A stretch of DNA of 64,000 nucleotides, taken from the NCBI GenBank assembly GCA_947627855.1, contig CANQXR010000003.1, positions 50,766 through 114,765 on the forward strand, in the 5' to 3' direction. How positions within the stretch are numbered: position 1 is the first letter of the stretch; every line of letters starts with the position of its first letter. Below the pieces are notes generated by a model that had not been told where the DNA came from, did not search any database, and saw nothing but the letters and a program-made list of their open reading frames with translations. Shown here one piece after another: positions 46,130 through 56,800 of the stretch. The DNA is from an uncultured Clostridia bacterium (GTDB lineage: Bacteria > Bacillota > Clostridia > Lachnospirales > CAG-274). The translations under genes were made by a program, and so were the position numbers.

Positions 46130-46531
46130 AGCTTACCTACTGAATTTTTGTTTCATAAATAATTTCAATAAAGCCGTCTGAGGTCTCTGAAATTTTTGTA
46201 AAGCGTCTTTATATTTGCAATTCTGTAAATTGGCAGCTTGTAAATCTATTATTTGCCTTAAACAACATTTTATGCGACAATGCCCACCGTCAATATCTGC
46301 CATACAATTATATAATCAAATTGCACAACAAGTATTTTTATTTACTTCTTATTTTAAAATATTCATAGAAAGTCCTCCTTTGCGTATGTCTGATTAAGCT
46401 TGGTAACTCAATTATATTATACCAAAGTTTGAACGTTTCTTTTTTTTATCATATCATTTTACTTTATACACTCATCAATTTACTGATAGTTATTATTGAA
46501 TGGCTTGACACAATCGCTAATATTTGCACAC
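46130..46531. other. Gene-free stretch
   Basis: AT-rich and without a supported gene. A TATAAT-type box on the minus strand near 46411-46421 could serve the AbrB-type gene, but no -35 fits it. Confidence 0.3.
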
Positions 46532-46560
46532 TTTACTTTGTCAAAAAGAGGTGCTATAAT
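46532..46560 (+). promoter_or_regulatory. Promoter of the 46580 membrane protein gene
   Basis: TTTACT, a 17-bp spacer and TATAAT preceded by TG one base upstream (extended -10). It is 19 bp before the ATG, so the leader is very short. Confidence 0.65.
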
Positions 46561-46579
46561 ATTCTAAGGGGATGATATT

Positions 46580-47311
46580 ATGGAATTGACTTGGGCAAAA
46601 GTGAATAGCTTTATTACATCGGATAATATTGCACTTCTATCTGTTATCATTACTGTGCTGATTTTTATTATTACACGTCACGTCGAAATCAGATATAAAA
46701 AACATGATGATAAAAAAGTGCAGTACCTAAAGCTTATTGAGCTTATGCAAAAAATGTTCTCTGACCTAAAGAAAAATAAGAAGGGTGAGATTATTTTATC
46801 CGACGAAACAAAAAAATTATTCTTTGACACAGGAGCTTCATTGCTTTTGTACGGATCGAAAAGAATATATCGTCAATATCTGCTTTTTAGAGAGTTTTCA
46901 ACTAACCCTCTTATTAAGCAATGCAAATATTATAAAGACAGTCTTGCGTTATTCATCATATCTGATATTTTGGTGACAATGCGTAAAGAAGTGGGGCTTA
47001 GTTACTTCAATAATATTAAAAACAATGAGGCACTGGCATTTTTTGTAAATGATATTTCAAGTAATCCATTTGCTAAAGAAAATGCTATGGATGCTAAATT
47101 CAGGATCAAAATGATTATATTCGAATTGGCAATAATTGACATAGCTCGCTTTATCTTCGTCAAGCAAATCTATATAAGTTTTATTAAACCTATTTTTGCA
47201 GGGCTTTCGATTGTTTTAAAATATATTCTATTTATTCCGCTTGACCGCCTGATTATGAAACTATTTCCGCAATTTACTAAAAATCTTCAAGATAAACACC
47301 ATAGTTCATAA
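46580..47311 (+). CDS. Membrane protein of unknown function in the TA-rich region
   Basis: 243 residues. One N-terminal membrane helix (residues about 18-36, IALLSVIITVLIFIITRHVE) is followed by a basic, mostly helical cytoplasmic domain; two hydrophobic segments near the C-terminus (about 190-225) may re-enter the membrane. AAGGGG lies 9 bp before the ATG. I do not recognise a family. Membrane-tethered helical proteins of this kind are common in anti-phage and abortive-infection settings, and this one sits between decayed TA genes and the BREX operon, but a defence role is only a guess. Confidence 0.6.
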   Translation: MELTWAKVNSFITSDNIALLSVIITVLIFIITRHVEIRYKKHDDKKVQYLKLIELMQKMFSDLKKNKKGEIILSDETKKLFFDTGASLLLYGSKRIYRQYLLFREFSTNPLIKQCKYYKDSLALFIISDILVTMRKEVGLSYFNNIKNNEALAFFVNDISSNPFAKENAMDAKFRIKMIIFELAIIDIARFIFVKQIYISFIKPIFAGLSIVLKYILFIPLDRLIMKLFPQFTKNLQDKHHSS

Positions 47312-47408
47312 TAATATTTTCAAAAAAGCTCGTCCTTATAAAGAGAGCATACCTAAAATTAGTAGGTAAATCAAAAAATTGAAATTGCTGATTTGTCAAT
47401 CATTTGTT

Positions 47409-47429
47409 ACAGACTGCAAAAAAGTCTGT
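47409..47429 (+). terminator. Small stem at the IS256-family copy border
   Basis: ACAGACT / AGTCTGT with AAAAAT following. It could end transcription of the membrane protein gene. The same AGTCTGTAAAAATAAAACTT sequence borders the left IS copy, so it is also part of the element's end. Confidence 0.4.
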
Positions 47430-47487
47430 AAAAATAAAACTTTAATATAAGGCTTTCTTTGATAAAAAACATAGGAGACCTAAAATT

Positions 47488-48317
47488 ATGGCAAAAAATA
47501 AATCTACAAAGTAAAACCGATAACAGAAGGAAAGAGAAAAGTCATAGCGGGGTTACAGCAGGAGTATGATATTAAGACAGCAGAGGATATCCAATACACA
47601 CTTAAGGATCTGCTTGAAGAAACTTATTCAGGAAATGCCTGAGAATGAAATGAATAAGCATTTAAGTTATGAGAAATATGAGCGCACTTCAGAGGGCAAC
47701 TATCCAAAAGGCAAAAAAGCCAAGCGAATCCTCGGCAAATATCTGATATAATCGAAGATATCTATGGTTTTGAAGTAAGTTATAACTTAGTATCAGATAT
47801 AACAAACAAGCTACTTCCACAAATAGAGGAATGGCAGAATCGACATTTATCAAGTTCATATCCCATAGTTTTCATAGATTCGGTACACTTTTCGGTGAAA
47901 ACTAACAGAAAAGTAGAAAAAATGGCAGCATACATAATACTTGAGATAACTACTTATGGTAAAAAAATGTATTGTCGATAATCATGAGTTTTTGCGACCT
48001 ACAGGTCGGGTAAAACAACATTTGAATTTTTTAAAGTTTTACTTGCTACGCAATTAATCAAGCAAAAACGCCCGATTATTTATATTTTATTTTTCCTGCT
48101 GAAGGAAGTTTTTTGCAAAGAAAGTTAAACCTCTTTGAAAATGATGTTGTTTAACCTTCTCTGTTACTGTCCTTGTACCGCAAAAGCTTCCATAAAATTA
48201 GAGGAAAAATATCCTCGTTCCATGAAGTCTTGGAGTGAAAACCGGGATTTGGTAAGTCCGATTTTCAAATTCTCTGAATCGGTAAGAAAAGTCATATATA
48301 CTACAAATGCCAAATAA
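47488..48317 (+). pseudogene. IS256-family (Mutator) transposase relic, right copy
   Basis: The pieces follow the family in order: VIAGLQQEYDIKTAEDIQYT, EMPENEMNKHLSYEKYERTS, then RQISDIIEDIYGFEVSYNLV, LPQIEEWQNRHLSSSYPIVF, IDSVHFSVKTNRKVEKMAAY, and at the end KASIKLEEKYPRSMKSWSEN with VRKVIYTTNA. Stops, frameshifts and a missing central part make it inactive. It lies inverted with respect to the copy at 41480-41990, and the homology continues to about 48545. The stretch 48318-48589 is mainly this duplicated end. Confidence 0.8.
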
Positions 48318-48589
48318 AGCCTGAATAGCAGCTATAAGCGCCCGAATCGACAAAGGGGCGTTTTCCAAGCATAATTTCAATGCAAAAAACACTATTTTTA
48401 GAAATCGCCTAAATCATCAAAATGGACTACGATATTGCAAAATTGGGGTAAGGTGTATGGTGTATGGTGACAGGTTGGGGCAGTAACACAAGGGTTTGGC
48501 AGCACAAAAGTCCAAGCAAGTCAAGGGTAAATGCACAGTTTGTCGGCTGCCATTGACATGCTTGTCCTTTTGTACTATAGGCTAATAAT

Positions 48590-48618
48590 AGCGGTTAAGC
48601 AGAAATCTGCTAACCGCT
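48590..48618. terminator. Hairpin at the end of the BREX operon
   Basis: AGCGGTTAAGCAGA / TCTGCTAACCGCT forms a long stem with a 2-3 base loop and one bulge, 63 bp past the stop of the last operon gene on the minus strand. The T run is weak (TATTATTAG), so it may act as a transcript-stabilising or terminating hairpin. Confidence 0.6.
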
Positions 48619-48680
48619 GCATATCAACTATAAAATTGTCATAGAAAGTCAATTTACAGAAAAAATCTCACACTGCTGTC

Positions 48681-49805
48681 TTATTTCTTTAATATACTTA
48701 TAATAGCGTTTGCTATCTCCCTTGCATCATCTTCCTTATTATTCTTTCCAAAGGATATGCGAATTGTTCCTTTTGCATATTCTGTGGGCAATGCAATTTC
48801 TTTAATAACGTGAGACACTTGTGTGTTAACAGAGTCGCACGCCGAACCGGTCGATATACATATCCCCATCAAATCCAATCTGTGCATCAGCATTTCACCT
48901 GATACATTTTTTATAGATATACTTACAAGTCCCGGAACACAGTTATCAGAGCCATTCTGAATATAATCAATGCCGCCATCATCAAGTACATTTATAAAGC
49001 AATCTTTTAATTTTTTAAGTCTGTTTTCTGTTTCAGACATTTGCGCACAGTTTTTGCGAAGCGCTTCTGCCATTCCAACAACACCTGCAACATTTTCTGT
49101 ACCTGCTCTCATCCCAGATTCCTGTGCACCGCCGTCAATTATTGAATTGATTTTTACACCCTTTCTGATGTAAAGAAATCCAACGCCTTTTGGTCCGTTA
49201 AATTTATGCGCAGATGCCGAAAGCATATCAACATGCAAATTATTTACATTTACCGGAATATGCCCTAAAGCCTGAACAGCATCCGTATGGAACAATCCTT
49301 TGTATTCATGAGATATTTTTGCAAGCTCTTCGACAGGTTCAATCGTTCCTATTTCGTTATTTACCAGCATAACAGAAACCAGCTTGGTTTTATTGGTGAT
49401 AAGCTTATGCAAAACAGATGGTTTTACAATGCCTTTACTGTCTACCGAAAGATAGTCGACCTGACAACCCATATGTTTAACTTTGGCACAAGAATTTAAA
49501 ATCGCATGGTGTTCGATTTTATCGGTTATAACAACATTATCATAATTATGTTGCATTGCCCCCTTAATAGCCCAGTTATCACTCTCTGTGCCTCCGGAGG
49601 TAAAAAAGATTTCTTCGGGTTGTGCGCCTATACAATCAGCAATAACCTCTCTGGCATTTGCAAGCGCTCTTTTCGCCGGCTTTGCAAATGAGTATAACTG
49701 AGATGCATTCCCATATTCATTTAGCAAATAAGGCTTCATCGTCTCAAATGCATCAATATCCAAAGCTGTTGTCGCAGCATTATCGGCATAAATAATTTTC
49801 TTCAT
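48681..49805 (-). CDS. Cysteine desulfurase, DndA/IscS-like, last gene of the BREX-4 operon
   Basis: A PLP-dependent enzyme that takes sulfur from L-cysteine. It begins MKKIIYADNAATTALD; the start at 49805 has GAGG 6 bp upstream. It contains EIFFTSGGTESDNWAIKG, VIEHHAIL-type EHHAIL, VMLVNNEIGT, FHTDAVQALG, the PLP-lysine block SASAHKFNGPKGVGFLY and the catalytic-cysteine loop STGSACDS near residue 320. Length (374) is normal for the family. It follows the small cysteine protein by 7 bp, so it is co-transcribed with brxP-brxC-pglZ-brxL. In Dnd systems such an enzyme (DndA) supplies sulfur for DNA phosphorothioation. Here I infer that it feeds BrxP. A general Fe-S role is the alternative. Confidence 0.9.
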   Translation of the reverse strand: MKKIIYADNAATTALDIDAFETMKPYLLNEYGNASQLYSFAKPAKRALANAREVIADCIGAQPEEIFFTSGGTESDNWAIKGAMQHNYDNVVITDKIEHHAILNSCAKVKHMGCQVDYLSVDSKGIVKPSVLHKLITNKTKLVSVMLVNNEIGTIEPVEELAKISHEYKGLFHTDAVQALGHIPVNVNNLHVDMLSASAHKFNGPKGVGFLYIRKGVKINSIIDGGAQESGMRAGTENVAGVVGMAEALRKNCAQMSETENRLKKLKDCFINVLDDGGIDYIQNGSDNCVPGLVSISIKNVSGEMLMHRLDLMGICISTGSACDSVNTQVSHVIKEIALPTEYAKGTIRISFGKNNKEDDAREIANAIISILKK

Positions 49806-49812
49806 AACAACC

Positions 49813-50007
49813 TCACTTAAACAGGACACAGCCCTGCTCCTTAAATTCCTCAATTTTTATTTCGAGGTCTTCCACCTCACATCCAAATGTATCTGCCAAA
49901 CAGGCAATACAAAAAAACTCCTTCGCATCTGCGTCCAACAATTTTTTGTGAAGTGCTATCCAATCTTTTTTAAGCCTTTCACCACAGGATTTGCATATTT
50001 TAACACT
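49813..50007 (-). CDS. Small cysteine-rich (zinc-ribbon-like) protein between brxL and the desulfurase
   Basis: 64 residues: MSVKICKSCGERLKKDWIAL, then FFCIACLADTFGCEVEDLEI and a final KEQGCVLFK. Two CxxC pairs plus a third cysteine near them suggest a zinc or Fe-S site. AAGGAGCAGTATT gives an excellent ribosome site for the ATG at 50007, so the longer open frame upstream is not used. The start overlaps the end of brxL by 8 bp and the stop is 7 bp before the desulfurase, so it is fully embedded in the operon. I know no family. It could carry sulfur from the desulfurase to BrxP, or be a metal-binding partner of BrxL. Confidence 0.75.
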   Translation of the reverse strand, partial: SVKICKSCGERLKKDWIALHKKLLDADAKEFFCIACLADTFGCEVEDLEIKIEEFKEQGCVLFK

Positions 50008-51490
50008 CATAATACTGCTCCTTAATTGTAATCTCCGGAATTGCTGTCCCTCCAAACTCTCCCTCATCAATAATGCCAAGCTGGTTTTTGATAATTCTTC
50101 TCATTTCCATAGCCGGTGCAAGACAATATTCTTCAAAGAGAGAAATGTCTATCTTGCTCACATCTGTTGCATTTGGAAAAAGGAGTTTAAGATAGGCGGT
50201 GCAAATACGCTTAATAGCTTCGGTATCTCTTGTCGCTGAATTCTGAGGCAGTTTCAATAACTGATCAACAACTGCTCTGTAGGACAGCTCATCACGCAAA
50301 GTGTGCATAATCTCGCCGAAATATTCAGTATTCAACGCCCAGCCATTCGCTTTCAGACTTTCTTTCATTTTCGGAATATCCCAGCCTTTTATAAAGCCGT
50401 GGAATCTGTCAAGCAAAGCAGATTCATGAAAGATATCAGGCAAATCTTTAAACATATTCTGATTTATATCCATTAGCTCAGAATCAATATTGCCAAGTAG
50501 TATAAGCCCGGCATCTCCCACTCCTCTTGAATCGCCGACACGATATTCTCCGCTTTCGAGATATCCCTTCAACGCTCCCTGCATTTCCATTGCATCAGTA
50601 AACTTAATACTTTGAATTTCATCAAAAGCCACATAATCATAGCGGGACACAAGACCTTGTGTTCGTTTGCCTATGTCATAAAACATTTTTGCTCTTGATA
50701 TGCTTCCTCCGCTGACAAGCCAACCGAATTTGCTTAGCTGAGCAAAGACATAAGATTTTCCTGTTTCCTTTGGAGCAAGCTCGATCAAGTTAAGGCGCTT
50801 TTCAACAAAGGGCAGAAGTCGGCTAAGCATTGTCATTTTTTGTCTTTTACTGACATAGCCTTTTGGATTATAATCTATTGCACTAAGCAAAACGTTTATC
50901 CATTCATCTATAGAAAAATACTGTCTTGCTTCAATATAATAATCGATGTCTATCGTATATGGGCAAAAGGGCTGGAAATCAACAAGCTTGAAAACATTGC
51001 CCTTGTCTGTCTCATCAACAATAATTTCTACAATGCCCCATACCTCAGTGGGTGAAAGGAGATAGCTGCGATTCGCTTCAATAACACCCCAATCAACAAT
51101 AGCTTCTCCTCTTTTTTTAGGAACTTCAAAATCAGGCAATGAGAACAGAGCCGTCTTGGTTTTAGCATCAAAATCAATCTTAATTTTAGCCAGAAAACGT
51201 GCTGCCTGATCATTATGAAGCAAATCCACAAGATACTCGTTCCACTGCTCCTTTTTGGGTATAACGCGTTTTACATATTCAGATACTTCCTGCTTATTTA
51301 TAACTCCCTCATCATCTGAAAATCTCATTACAAGCCAGTCCCTCATAAAAGACGGAAGACTTAACGCAGAGAAAAATTTTGAATTTGAAGATGATTTATA
51401 AACCAGCATATCTCCAAAATACTGTTTGAGTTTGACTTCATAATCTCCGCCGTCTAATATTCCGGAGGGAGAAAATTTGCTTGCCTCCAT
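50000..51490 (-). CDS. brxL: BrxL, Lon-like AAA+ ATPase of BREX
   Basis: 496 residues with the BrxL core: an N-terminal domain (FFSALSLPSFMRDWLVMRFS, then DEGVINKQEVSEYVKRVIP), the Walker A region LIELAPKETGKSYVFAQLS, Walker B DYVAFDEIQSIKF and the sensor LILLGNID. It is the short form of the family, without the long C-terminal Lon-protease part of the roughly 680-residue BrxL of BREX type 1. BrxL is a ring ATPase that loads on DNA and is needed for phage exclusion in type 1. AAGGAGTGATGAATA precedes the ATG, and 13 bp separate it from pglZ. Confidence 0.9.
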   Translation of the reverse strand: MEASKFSPSGILDGGDYEVKLKQYFGDMLVYKSSSNSKFFSALSLPSFMRDWLVMRFSDDEGVINKQEVSEYVKRVIPKKEQWNEYLVDLLHNDQAARFLAKIKIDFDAKTKTALFSLPDFEVPKKRGEAIVDWGVIEANRSYLLSPTEVWGIVEIIVDETDKGNVFKLVDFQPFCPYTIDIDYYIEARQYFSIDEWINVLLSAIDYNPKGYVSKRQKMTMLSRLLPFVEKRLNLIELAPKETGKSYVFAQLSKFGWLVSGGSISRAKMFYDIGKRTQGLVSRYDYVAFDEIQSIKFTDAMEMQGALKGYLESGEYRVGDSRGVGDAGLILLGNIDSELMDINQNMFKDLPDIFHESALLDRFHGFIKGWDIPKMKESLKANGWALNTEYFGEIMHTLRDELSYRAVVDQLLKLPQNSATRDTEAIKRICTAYLKLLFPNATDVSKIDISLFEEYCLAPAMEMRRIIKNQLGIIDEGEFGGTAIPEITIKEQYYEC

Positions 51491-51503
51491 TATTCATCAC
51501 TCC

Positions 51504-53831
51504 TTATATGTTGAAGTTTGCATTCTTTTTGATGCCCTGCTCTATTTCAATTTCAAATTCTCCAAGAATGCCGCCGCCAATTACCTTTACTTTTAATTTA
51601 CCGTCATTCTTTGAAGGAACAAAAGCAAAGCTGTAATAACTCTTAGCCCATTCGCATTTATATGTTTTTCCTTTTACTCTTGCAGATATATTACTGCGCT
51701 TTTCTCCGCTTATTGAAAATAAGACTTTGACCTGCCTGGTTCCCAATTCAGGCTTTAGCAGGGATTTCAGTGGCTTTACTTCAACCCTTTCGTGTTTCAC
51801 ACCAATATACCGCTCAATCGTTATAACGGGAACAATCCATTCCTCCAATGAAGCTCCCCCATGGATCTCGTCTATAGGCGCCCCTTTCTGAGTAAATCGG
51901 CTGTAATCGGCAAAAATCAGGTAGTCACCATAATTAATCGCCGTCGGATAATCAGGTTTATCCTGGGTTCCTTCACAGAATCGTCCATATTTATATATTT
52001 CAGTACCATCAGGTCTTGGATATTCATTGTCGTAGACCGTATTTCTCACTTTTACAGCAATTCTGCTGGATCCGTGATCGGACGCAATAATAATGCGATG
52101 CGTGTTTCCAACTAACCGCCCGAGCACCTTGTCCTTCAGGTCGTCAAGAATAGAAAACTGTTTTATTATGCTCTCAGGATATACATTATTCGAGTGCTTC
52201 AGTTCGTCCAGCTCTCTGACCGGTGGCTCAACTGTTTTTCTTCCATCTGTGAAATTTTTATTATGCTCGGTAACGGAGGGAGGTGTGCAGTACCCTGCTT
52301 CAAATGTCACAGAATATACCTGTTCATCCAAATCTGAAAACAAATGAGCCAAATAATCTGCATACTCTATTCCCAATCCATCTACAAAGAGAATCTCGGT
52401 CTGCCCGTCATAATGCTCAGTTACATATTTGTTCCTTGGTTTCATTTGAAATACAGAGCTGCCTTTCTCCATAGCGATTTTCTTTACCTTAGCTATGAAT
52501 CCCCCGCTTACCTTATCTGTTGCTTTGAGCCACTTGTACTCACTGAAATACTGTTCGTGCTCAGATGAAAGCCCCGCACTGTTAGGCTGCTGATCATTTT
52601 GCAGATAATAATATAGCTGTGGATACACACGCTTAAGTATCGGTAAAACAATATTCCGGTCCTTATAATCATAATCTGAAATGATTTCAAAAACTTTTTT
52701 TCGCTCAATATCTGTTAAGCAAGTAAGGCACGAAAGGGCATCTGTTTTATTCAGTGAACTGATTTCAGACCAAAAGTCATCTGTGGGGACTGCGTGCATA
52801 AGGTCAAGAATACGTTTTCTTTCTATGTAAAACTGCTCAAACTTATCCCCATGCAGATAACCGATTATATTGCAGTATAATTCATTCAGAAAATCTGATA
52901 CCGAACTACATTTTCCTGCTGCTGCAATCTCATAGGAGCTTCCCGACTGAAGACGTGTCCAGAGCCAGAGAAGCCATTTCTGAAAACCATTAAACTCGCT
53001 CCACCTTTCAAACAATGACGAAGAGTGCTTGTTTATTGAGAAAGCAGAACAACACGCCTTGTCAAAATCGCCTTCATTAATAATAACCTTAGCAAGACTG
53101 TTCCAGTTATCATCGCTGCCCAGCTCTTCAAATATGCCTGCCGGCAGTCCGAATTGGTATTTAATCAGATCGTATGAAGTCAAAATTACCTGAACATCAT
53201 CAAAGAAATGATTCTTCTCAAAATGAATGGCATTTCCGGTATGCAGAATCAACGGTTTGTCCGGATTGGCTTCCCAATATTTAAGATAATTTCTGAATCC
53301 GTCAACTTCATTTCCCGGCAGACTTACATCCAACTCCTTCTGAATGATGGTCAGACTGTAATCACTTTCCTCATCGGTTTCAAACAATATGACACAATTT
53401 TTCGCACGTGGGTCATATGTTGGAATGGTACGAAGGAGGTCCTTCATACGATACATTAAAAAATATATCCTGAACTTACCGTCTTCGTTGTTTTGATAAT
53501 CCCCTTTTATGAATTTTTGTATAACCGATTCTGCCTGTTCCGGAACAATACGCAAATACTCAGACAGAGGCGAAACTAATTGTGATTTTTTTGCCTTTTT
53601 TAATGCTGCGCTAATGCGTTTGATATTTGGAGTAGTATCCTCTCCCTCACAAAACCTGGAAAGGTACATAGTTTCATCAGCCAAGGATAATAAAAATCTC
53701 TTGACCTCCACCCACATATCCAGGGAATCGACATTAATAAAGCGCACAGGATTAAGCGAGACTGTTTTTGAGTCTTGCCTAAGAAAATTTTTCAAGTTTT
53801 TCAAGCCTTCCGGATCTCTGAAATTAATCAT
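51504..53831 (-). CDS. pglZ: PglZ-domain protein (BREX-4 type)
   Basis: 775 residues. The N-terminal 420 form a helical region specific to BREX. The PglZ alkaline-phosphatase-like fold starts with the metal-aspartate strand EILFVDGLGIEYADYLAHLF (about 470) and ends with RIIIASDHGSSRIAVK (about 590) and IDEIHGGASLEEWIVPVI (about 675), the usual metal-site motifs. A C-terminal beta domain follows. PglZ is the one protein found in all BREX types; it binds metal and nucleic acid and holds the complex together. AAGGAGAAGACT precedes the ATG. Spacing to brxC is 15 bp and to brxL 13 bp. No break seen. Confidence 0.92.
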   Translation of the reverse strand: MINFRDPEGLKNLKNFLRQDSKTVSLNPVRFINVDSLDMWVEVKRFLLSLADETMYLSRFCEGEDTTPNIKRISAALKKAKKSQLVSPLSEYLRIVPEQAESVIQKFIKGDYQNNEDGKFRIYFLMYRMKDLLRTIPTYDPRAKNCVILFETDEESDYSLTIIQKELDVSLPGNEVDGFRNYLKYWEANPDKPLILHTGNAIHFEKNHFFDDVQVILTSYDLIKYQFGLPAGIFEELGSDDNWNSLAKVIINEGDFDKACCSAFSINKHSSSLFERWSEFNGFQKWLLWLWTRLQSGSSYEIAAAGKCSSVSDFLNELYCNIIGYLHGDKFEQFYIERKRILDLMHAVPTDDFWSEISSLNKTDALSCLTCLTDIERKKVFEIISDYDYKDRNIVLPILKRVYPQLYYYLQNDQQPNSAGLSSEHEQYFSEYKWLKATDKVSGGFIAKVKKIAMEKGSSVFQMKPRNKYVTEHYDGQTEILFVDGLGIEYADYLAHLFSDLDEQVYSVTFEAGYCTPPSVTEHNKNFTDGRKTVEPPVRELDELKHSNNVYPESIIKQFSILDDLKDKVLGRLVGNTHRIIIASDHGSSRIAVKVRNTVYDNEYPRPDGTEIYKYGRFCEGTQDKPDYPTAINYGDYLIFADYSRFTQKGAPIDEIHGGASLEEWIVPVITIERYIGVKHERVEVKPLKSLLKPELGTRQVKVLFSISGEKRSNISARVKGKTYKCEWAKSYYSFAFVPSKNDGKLKVKVIGGGILGEFEIEIEQGIKKNANFNI

Positions 53832-53846
53832 AGTCTTCTCCTTAAC

Positions 53847-56800
53847 TTATCCCTTTAGGATATTTATGCCGAGCAGCGGATCTTTTTCGATCAAATCATA
53901 AAGATATTTTTGTGCCTGCTCTGCTGTTAATTTTCTTATACGTTCCTTTGCCTGCGAACGGAACTTCAGCCTGTAACACTCCGTCGCAAACTCTTGTACC
54001 TTCCCTCTGCAGCTGTTCGCCTTGTCATACCAGTCGTAAACCCTCGGACCTGCAGCAAGTCGGAGCTGATCCTTCAGTTCATCTGCTGAGCTTATTACAT
54101 ACGCGTATTCGCCGGCAAAAAATCCAATAAATTTTTCAGCGCATTCCTCTTTATTATTTAATACATCAAGCTTGCCGCTCTGCAAAAATTCTATGGCATC
54201 GTCTATGTCTTTCTCCGCAGGCAAATTTGAGGTTTTGTTAAGAGCAGCAAATATTTTCTGAGCATTTATAATATCCTCAGTGAACAGGCACAAAATCGGT
54301 ATACCTTTCTTCTGCGACCATTCAGCCGGGTCAGTGCTCTCAGTCGCTTTCTTCCAAGCATCAAACATCATTCTTGTCTTTTCAGACTTGTGGAAATTGT
54401 TTAATTCATGCTGCATAGTTGTTGTAAACCTATCTGTTGGTCCAAACAGAGTTTCTGAAGGTACCCTGTTAAACAAATGCTCTAAATCCCCCGCAGGAAC
54501 AGATGTTTTAAGGGCTTTTTCAACCGCTCTGCAAAACACTTCATACTGGTTGTTGAAAAATTCAACAAAGTCACTTGCGAAGTTAGCTATTACAGAGGAC
54601 GTTTTCTCTTTATCAAATTGAGCGTTTTCCTTTATAAGATAAAAGCACTCAATAATTGTATTAAGCCCCGGCTTCAGTTCCTTTAAAAGGGCATCGGGTA
54701 TTTTAACCATTTTCAGCTTCTCTATAAGTGCCTTACGAGCATCGGAATATGTCTTTTGTCTTGTAGTAAGAACCTGGTTTATATCTTTTATCAATTTCAG
54801 ATCGATATAAAGATTATCTATCTGACGATTTGTATCACCCAATTCCCAGAGATAAGACGAATCATTTGATAACTTTTTGTTGAGAAGCTCAAGGTATTCC
54901 TTAGCGTTGATCTCAAGTTCTCCTGCCAGCATAATAAGCTTGGGCTTATATCGTCCAATATAATATGCCATACCTGAACGCATATTCTCGATGTTAAGAT
55001 TATCTCTATAAACCTCGTCTATTGCATTATACTTTTGGTACAGCTTATAAATATCATTTACAACATTCGATCTGTTCCTGTCATCCTTAGTTTCGGGTTT
55101 TATAAATTCGCAAAAGAGAGTTGTAAGCTCAACCAAGGCATCTTTATATTCATGGCCGGACAATTCTTCTTCAATATAATAACGCATAGCCCACATAGGA
55201 TATTTGTTATTGATAAGATAAATATTCACATTTTTTGCAATATCATCTACAGAATTTCGCTTGTCCTTTGCTATATTGAAAATCTCCCCTGTAATCCGGC
55301 AGAACTCCATCTGTTCAGGTGTCTGCTGTACAATAAACTGTCCCTCGGCTTTTTTCAGACCCTTTACAACACCGAAAATAATTTCACTCAAATCAATATA
55401 ATTCAGTGAAACAGTATTATTGTTCATATCTCTCTTGTAGTAAGTGCTGTCAGCATATTCGGCAAGCAGAAAACCCAACAGAAAAACTGAGCCGGTATTG
55501 GGAAGAAGCCCAAAAGGAGGCTTTTTAAGCTCTGCCCAAATATCTGAAATACTTACCATAGTACCTTTTTTAAAGCCCTGTTCCACAATATCATTAATGA
55601 CAGCCTTCATCCTGGACACAGGGTGAGCAGGATAAGCTTCCCAATATTTTGGCGTATTCCACAAGTTGTCATTTTTCAGCTTCTGAGAAATATACTTTAT
55701 ATAGGAATAGTTTGCGGGAACATTAATTTTTTCCATTGCCATCTGAGCAACCGTTTCCTTAAATCCTGTTTCAGCAAACAGTTTATCATTTTGAGCTATT
55801 TCTTCAAGACCACAGCCATAAAATTTTGCATTGATTTCTTTAAATGCCTTTCTTAGATTAGCGCCTCCTGTTTTTTGTATACACTCGTTTGGTGCCGAAT
55901 AAACATATAAAGATGTGGTATACAGCTTTCTTTTCCATTCATCCAATACTTCTTCCGAATTCTTTTTTGCCAAATTCAGCTGCGGCTTCTGATTGGAAAT
56001 TTTAGAAAAATATGCCTCTTTAGCCTTACTTTCGATAAACCTGGAGAACTGAACATCTGTAAAGGGCAATGCACTGAAATCTACCACGATACAGCGGTTT
56101 CCGATCTTATCGAAAATGGCAGCTACAGTTTCTTTAACTCTGCCTTGCTCAGCTTCATTTTTTGCAAATACAAAAAATGTGGGTATTTGGTTTTCTGTTT
56201 TTCCCACTTTGCCCGCTGCTGCCACTGCGTTTACAGGCGTAACATTTACAACCTTCATTCTCCATTTAAGATAACCGTCCGGCATAAACTTGTCGGAAAT
56301 TTTATAATTGGAGTCAGCCACAAGCTTTTCAAATGTAATATTCTTTTTCGTTTCTTCTATTATCTGCTTCATACGTTCAGTATCAATAGAAGCCGAAGCC
56401 ATAACAAAAAGAACCTCTTTTGAGCTTTCTATCCTGCCGATTATGCCTTTTGAAGCAAAATAATTCAAATCCTGTTCTGCTGTAGTTTCCTGGGGCGTAC
56501 CGGCAAAGCAAGCTTTGATGTTAGCAAGGGTCGGACGCAGCAAAGACGTTGCTCCGGTTCTTGCTTCTGCTCCATTTTTAAGCTGGAGGGCAGCAAGCAG
56601 CAAGGTCACTTTCAGAACTCTGCGTCTGCGCTCTCCAAGCCGTGGATTGTTTGGATCATCACAAAGAGAGGCAAAATTATTATAGTGGCTAATCGTCTGA
56701 ATAAAGGCTTCATCAAGGTCAACATTCGAGATCTTAAAGAAGTAGTCCCAAAGATAGTCAACCGTAAGATAATTCCATTTGCCGTAATCATAAGCAAAAT

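Noticed and set aside
46411..46440. Minus-strand promoter for the AbrB-type gene
   Set aside because: A TATAAT-type box exists but no -35 lies at 16-18 bp from it.
41480..48317. Active composite transposon
   Set aside because: Both transposase copies carry stops, frameshifts and deletions, so the structure is a fossil.
48545..49853. Desulfurase as part of a full Dnd operon
   Set aside because: No dndB, dndD, dndE or ssp-type gene is present. The neighbours are brx genes, so Dnd proper is excluded and only the sulfur-donor role is kept.
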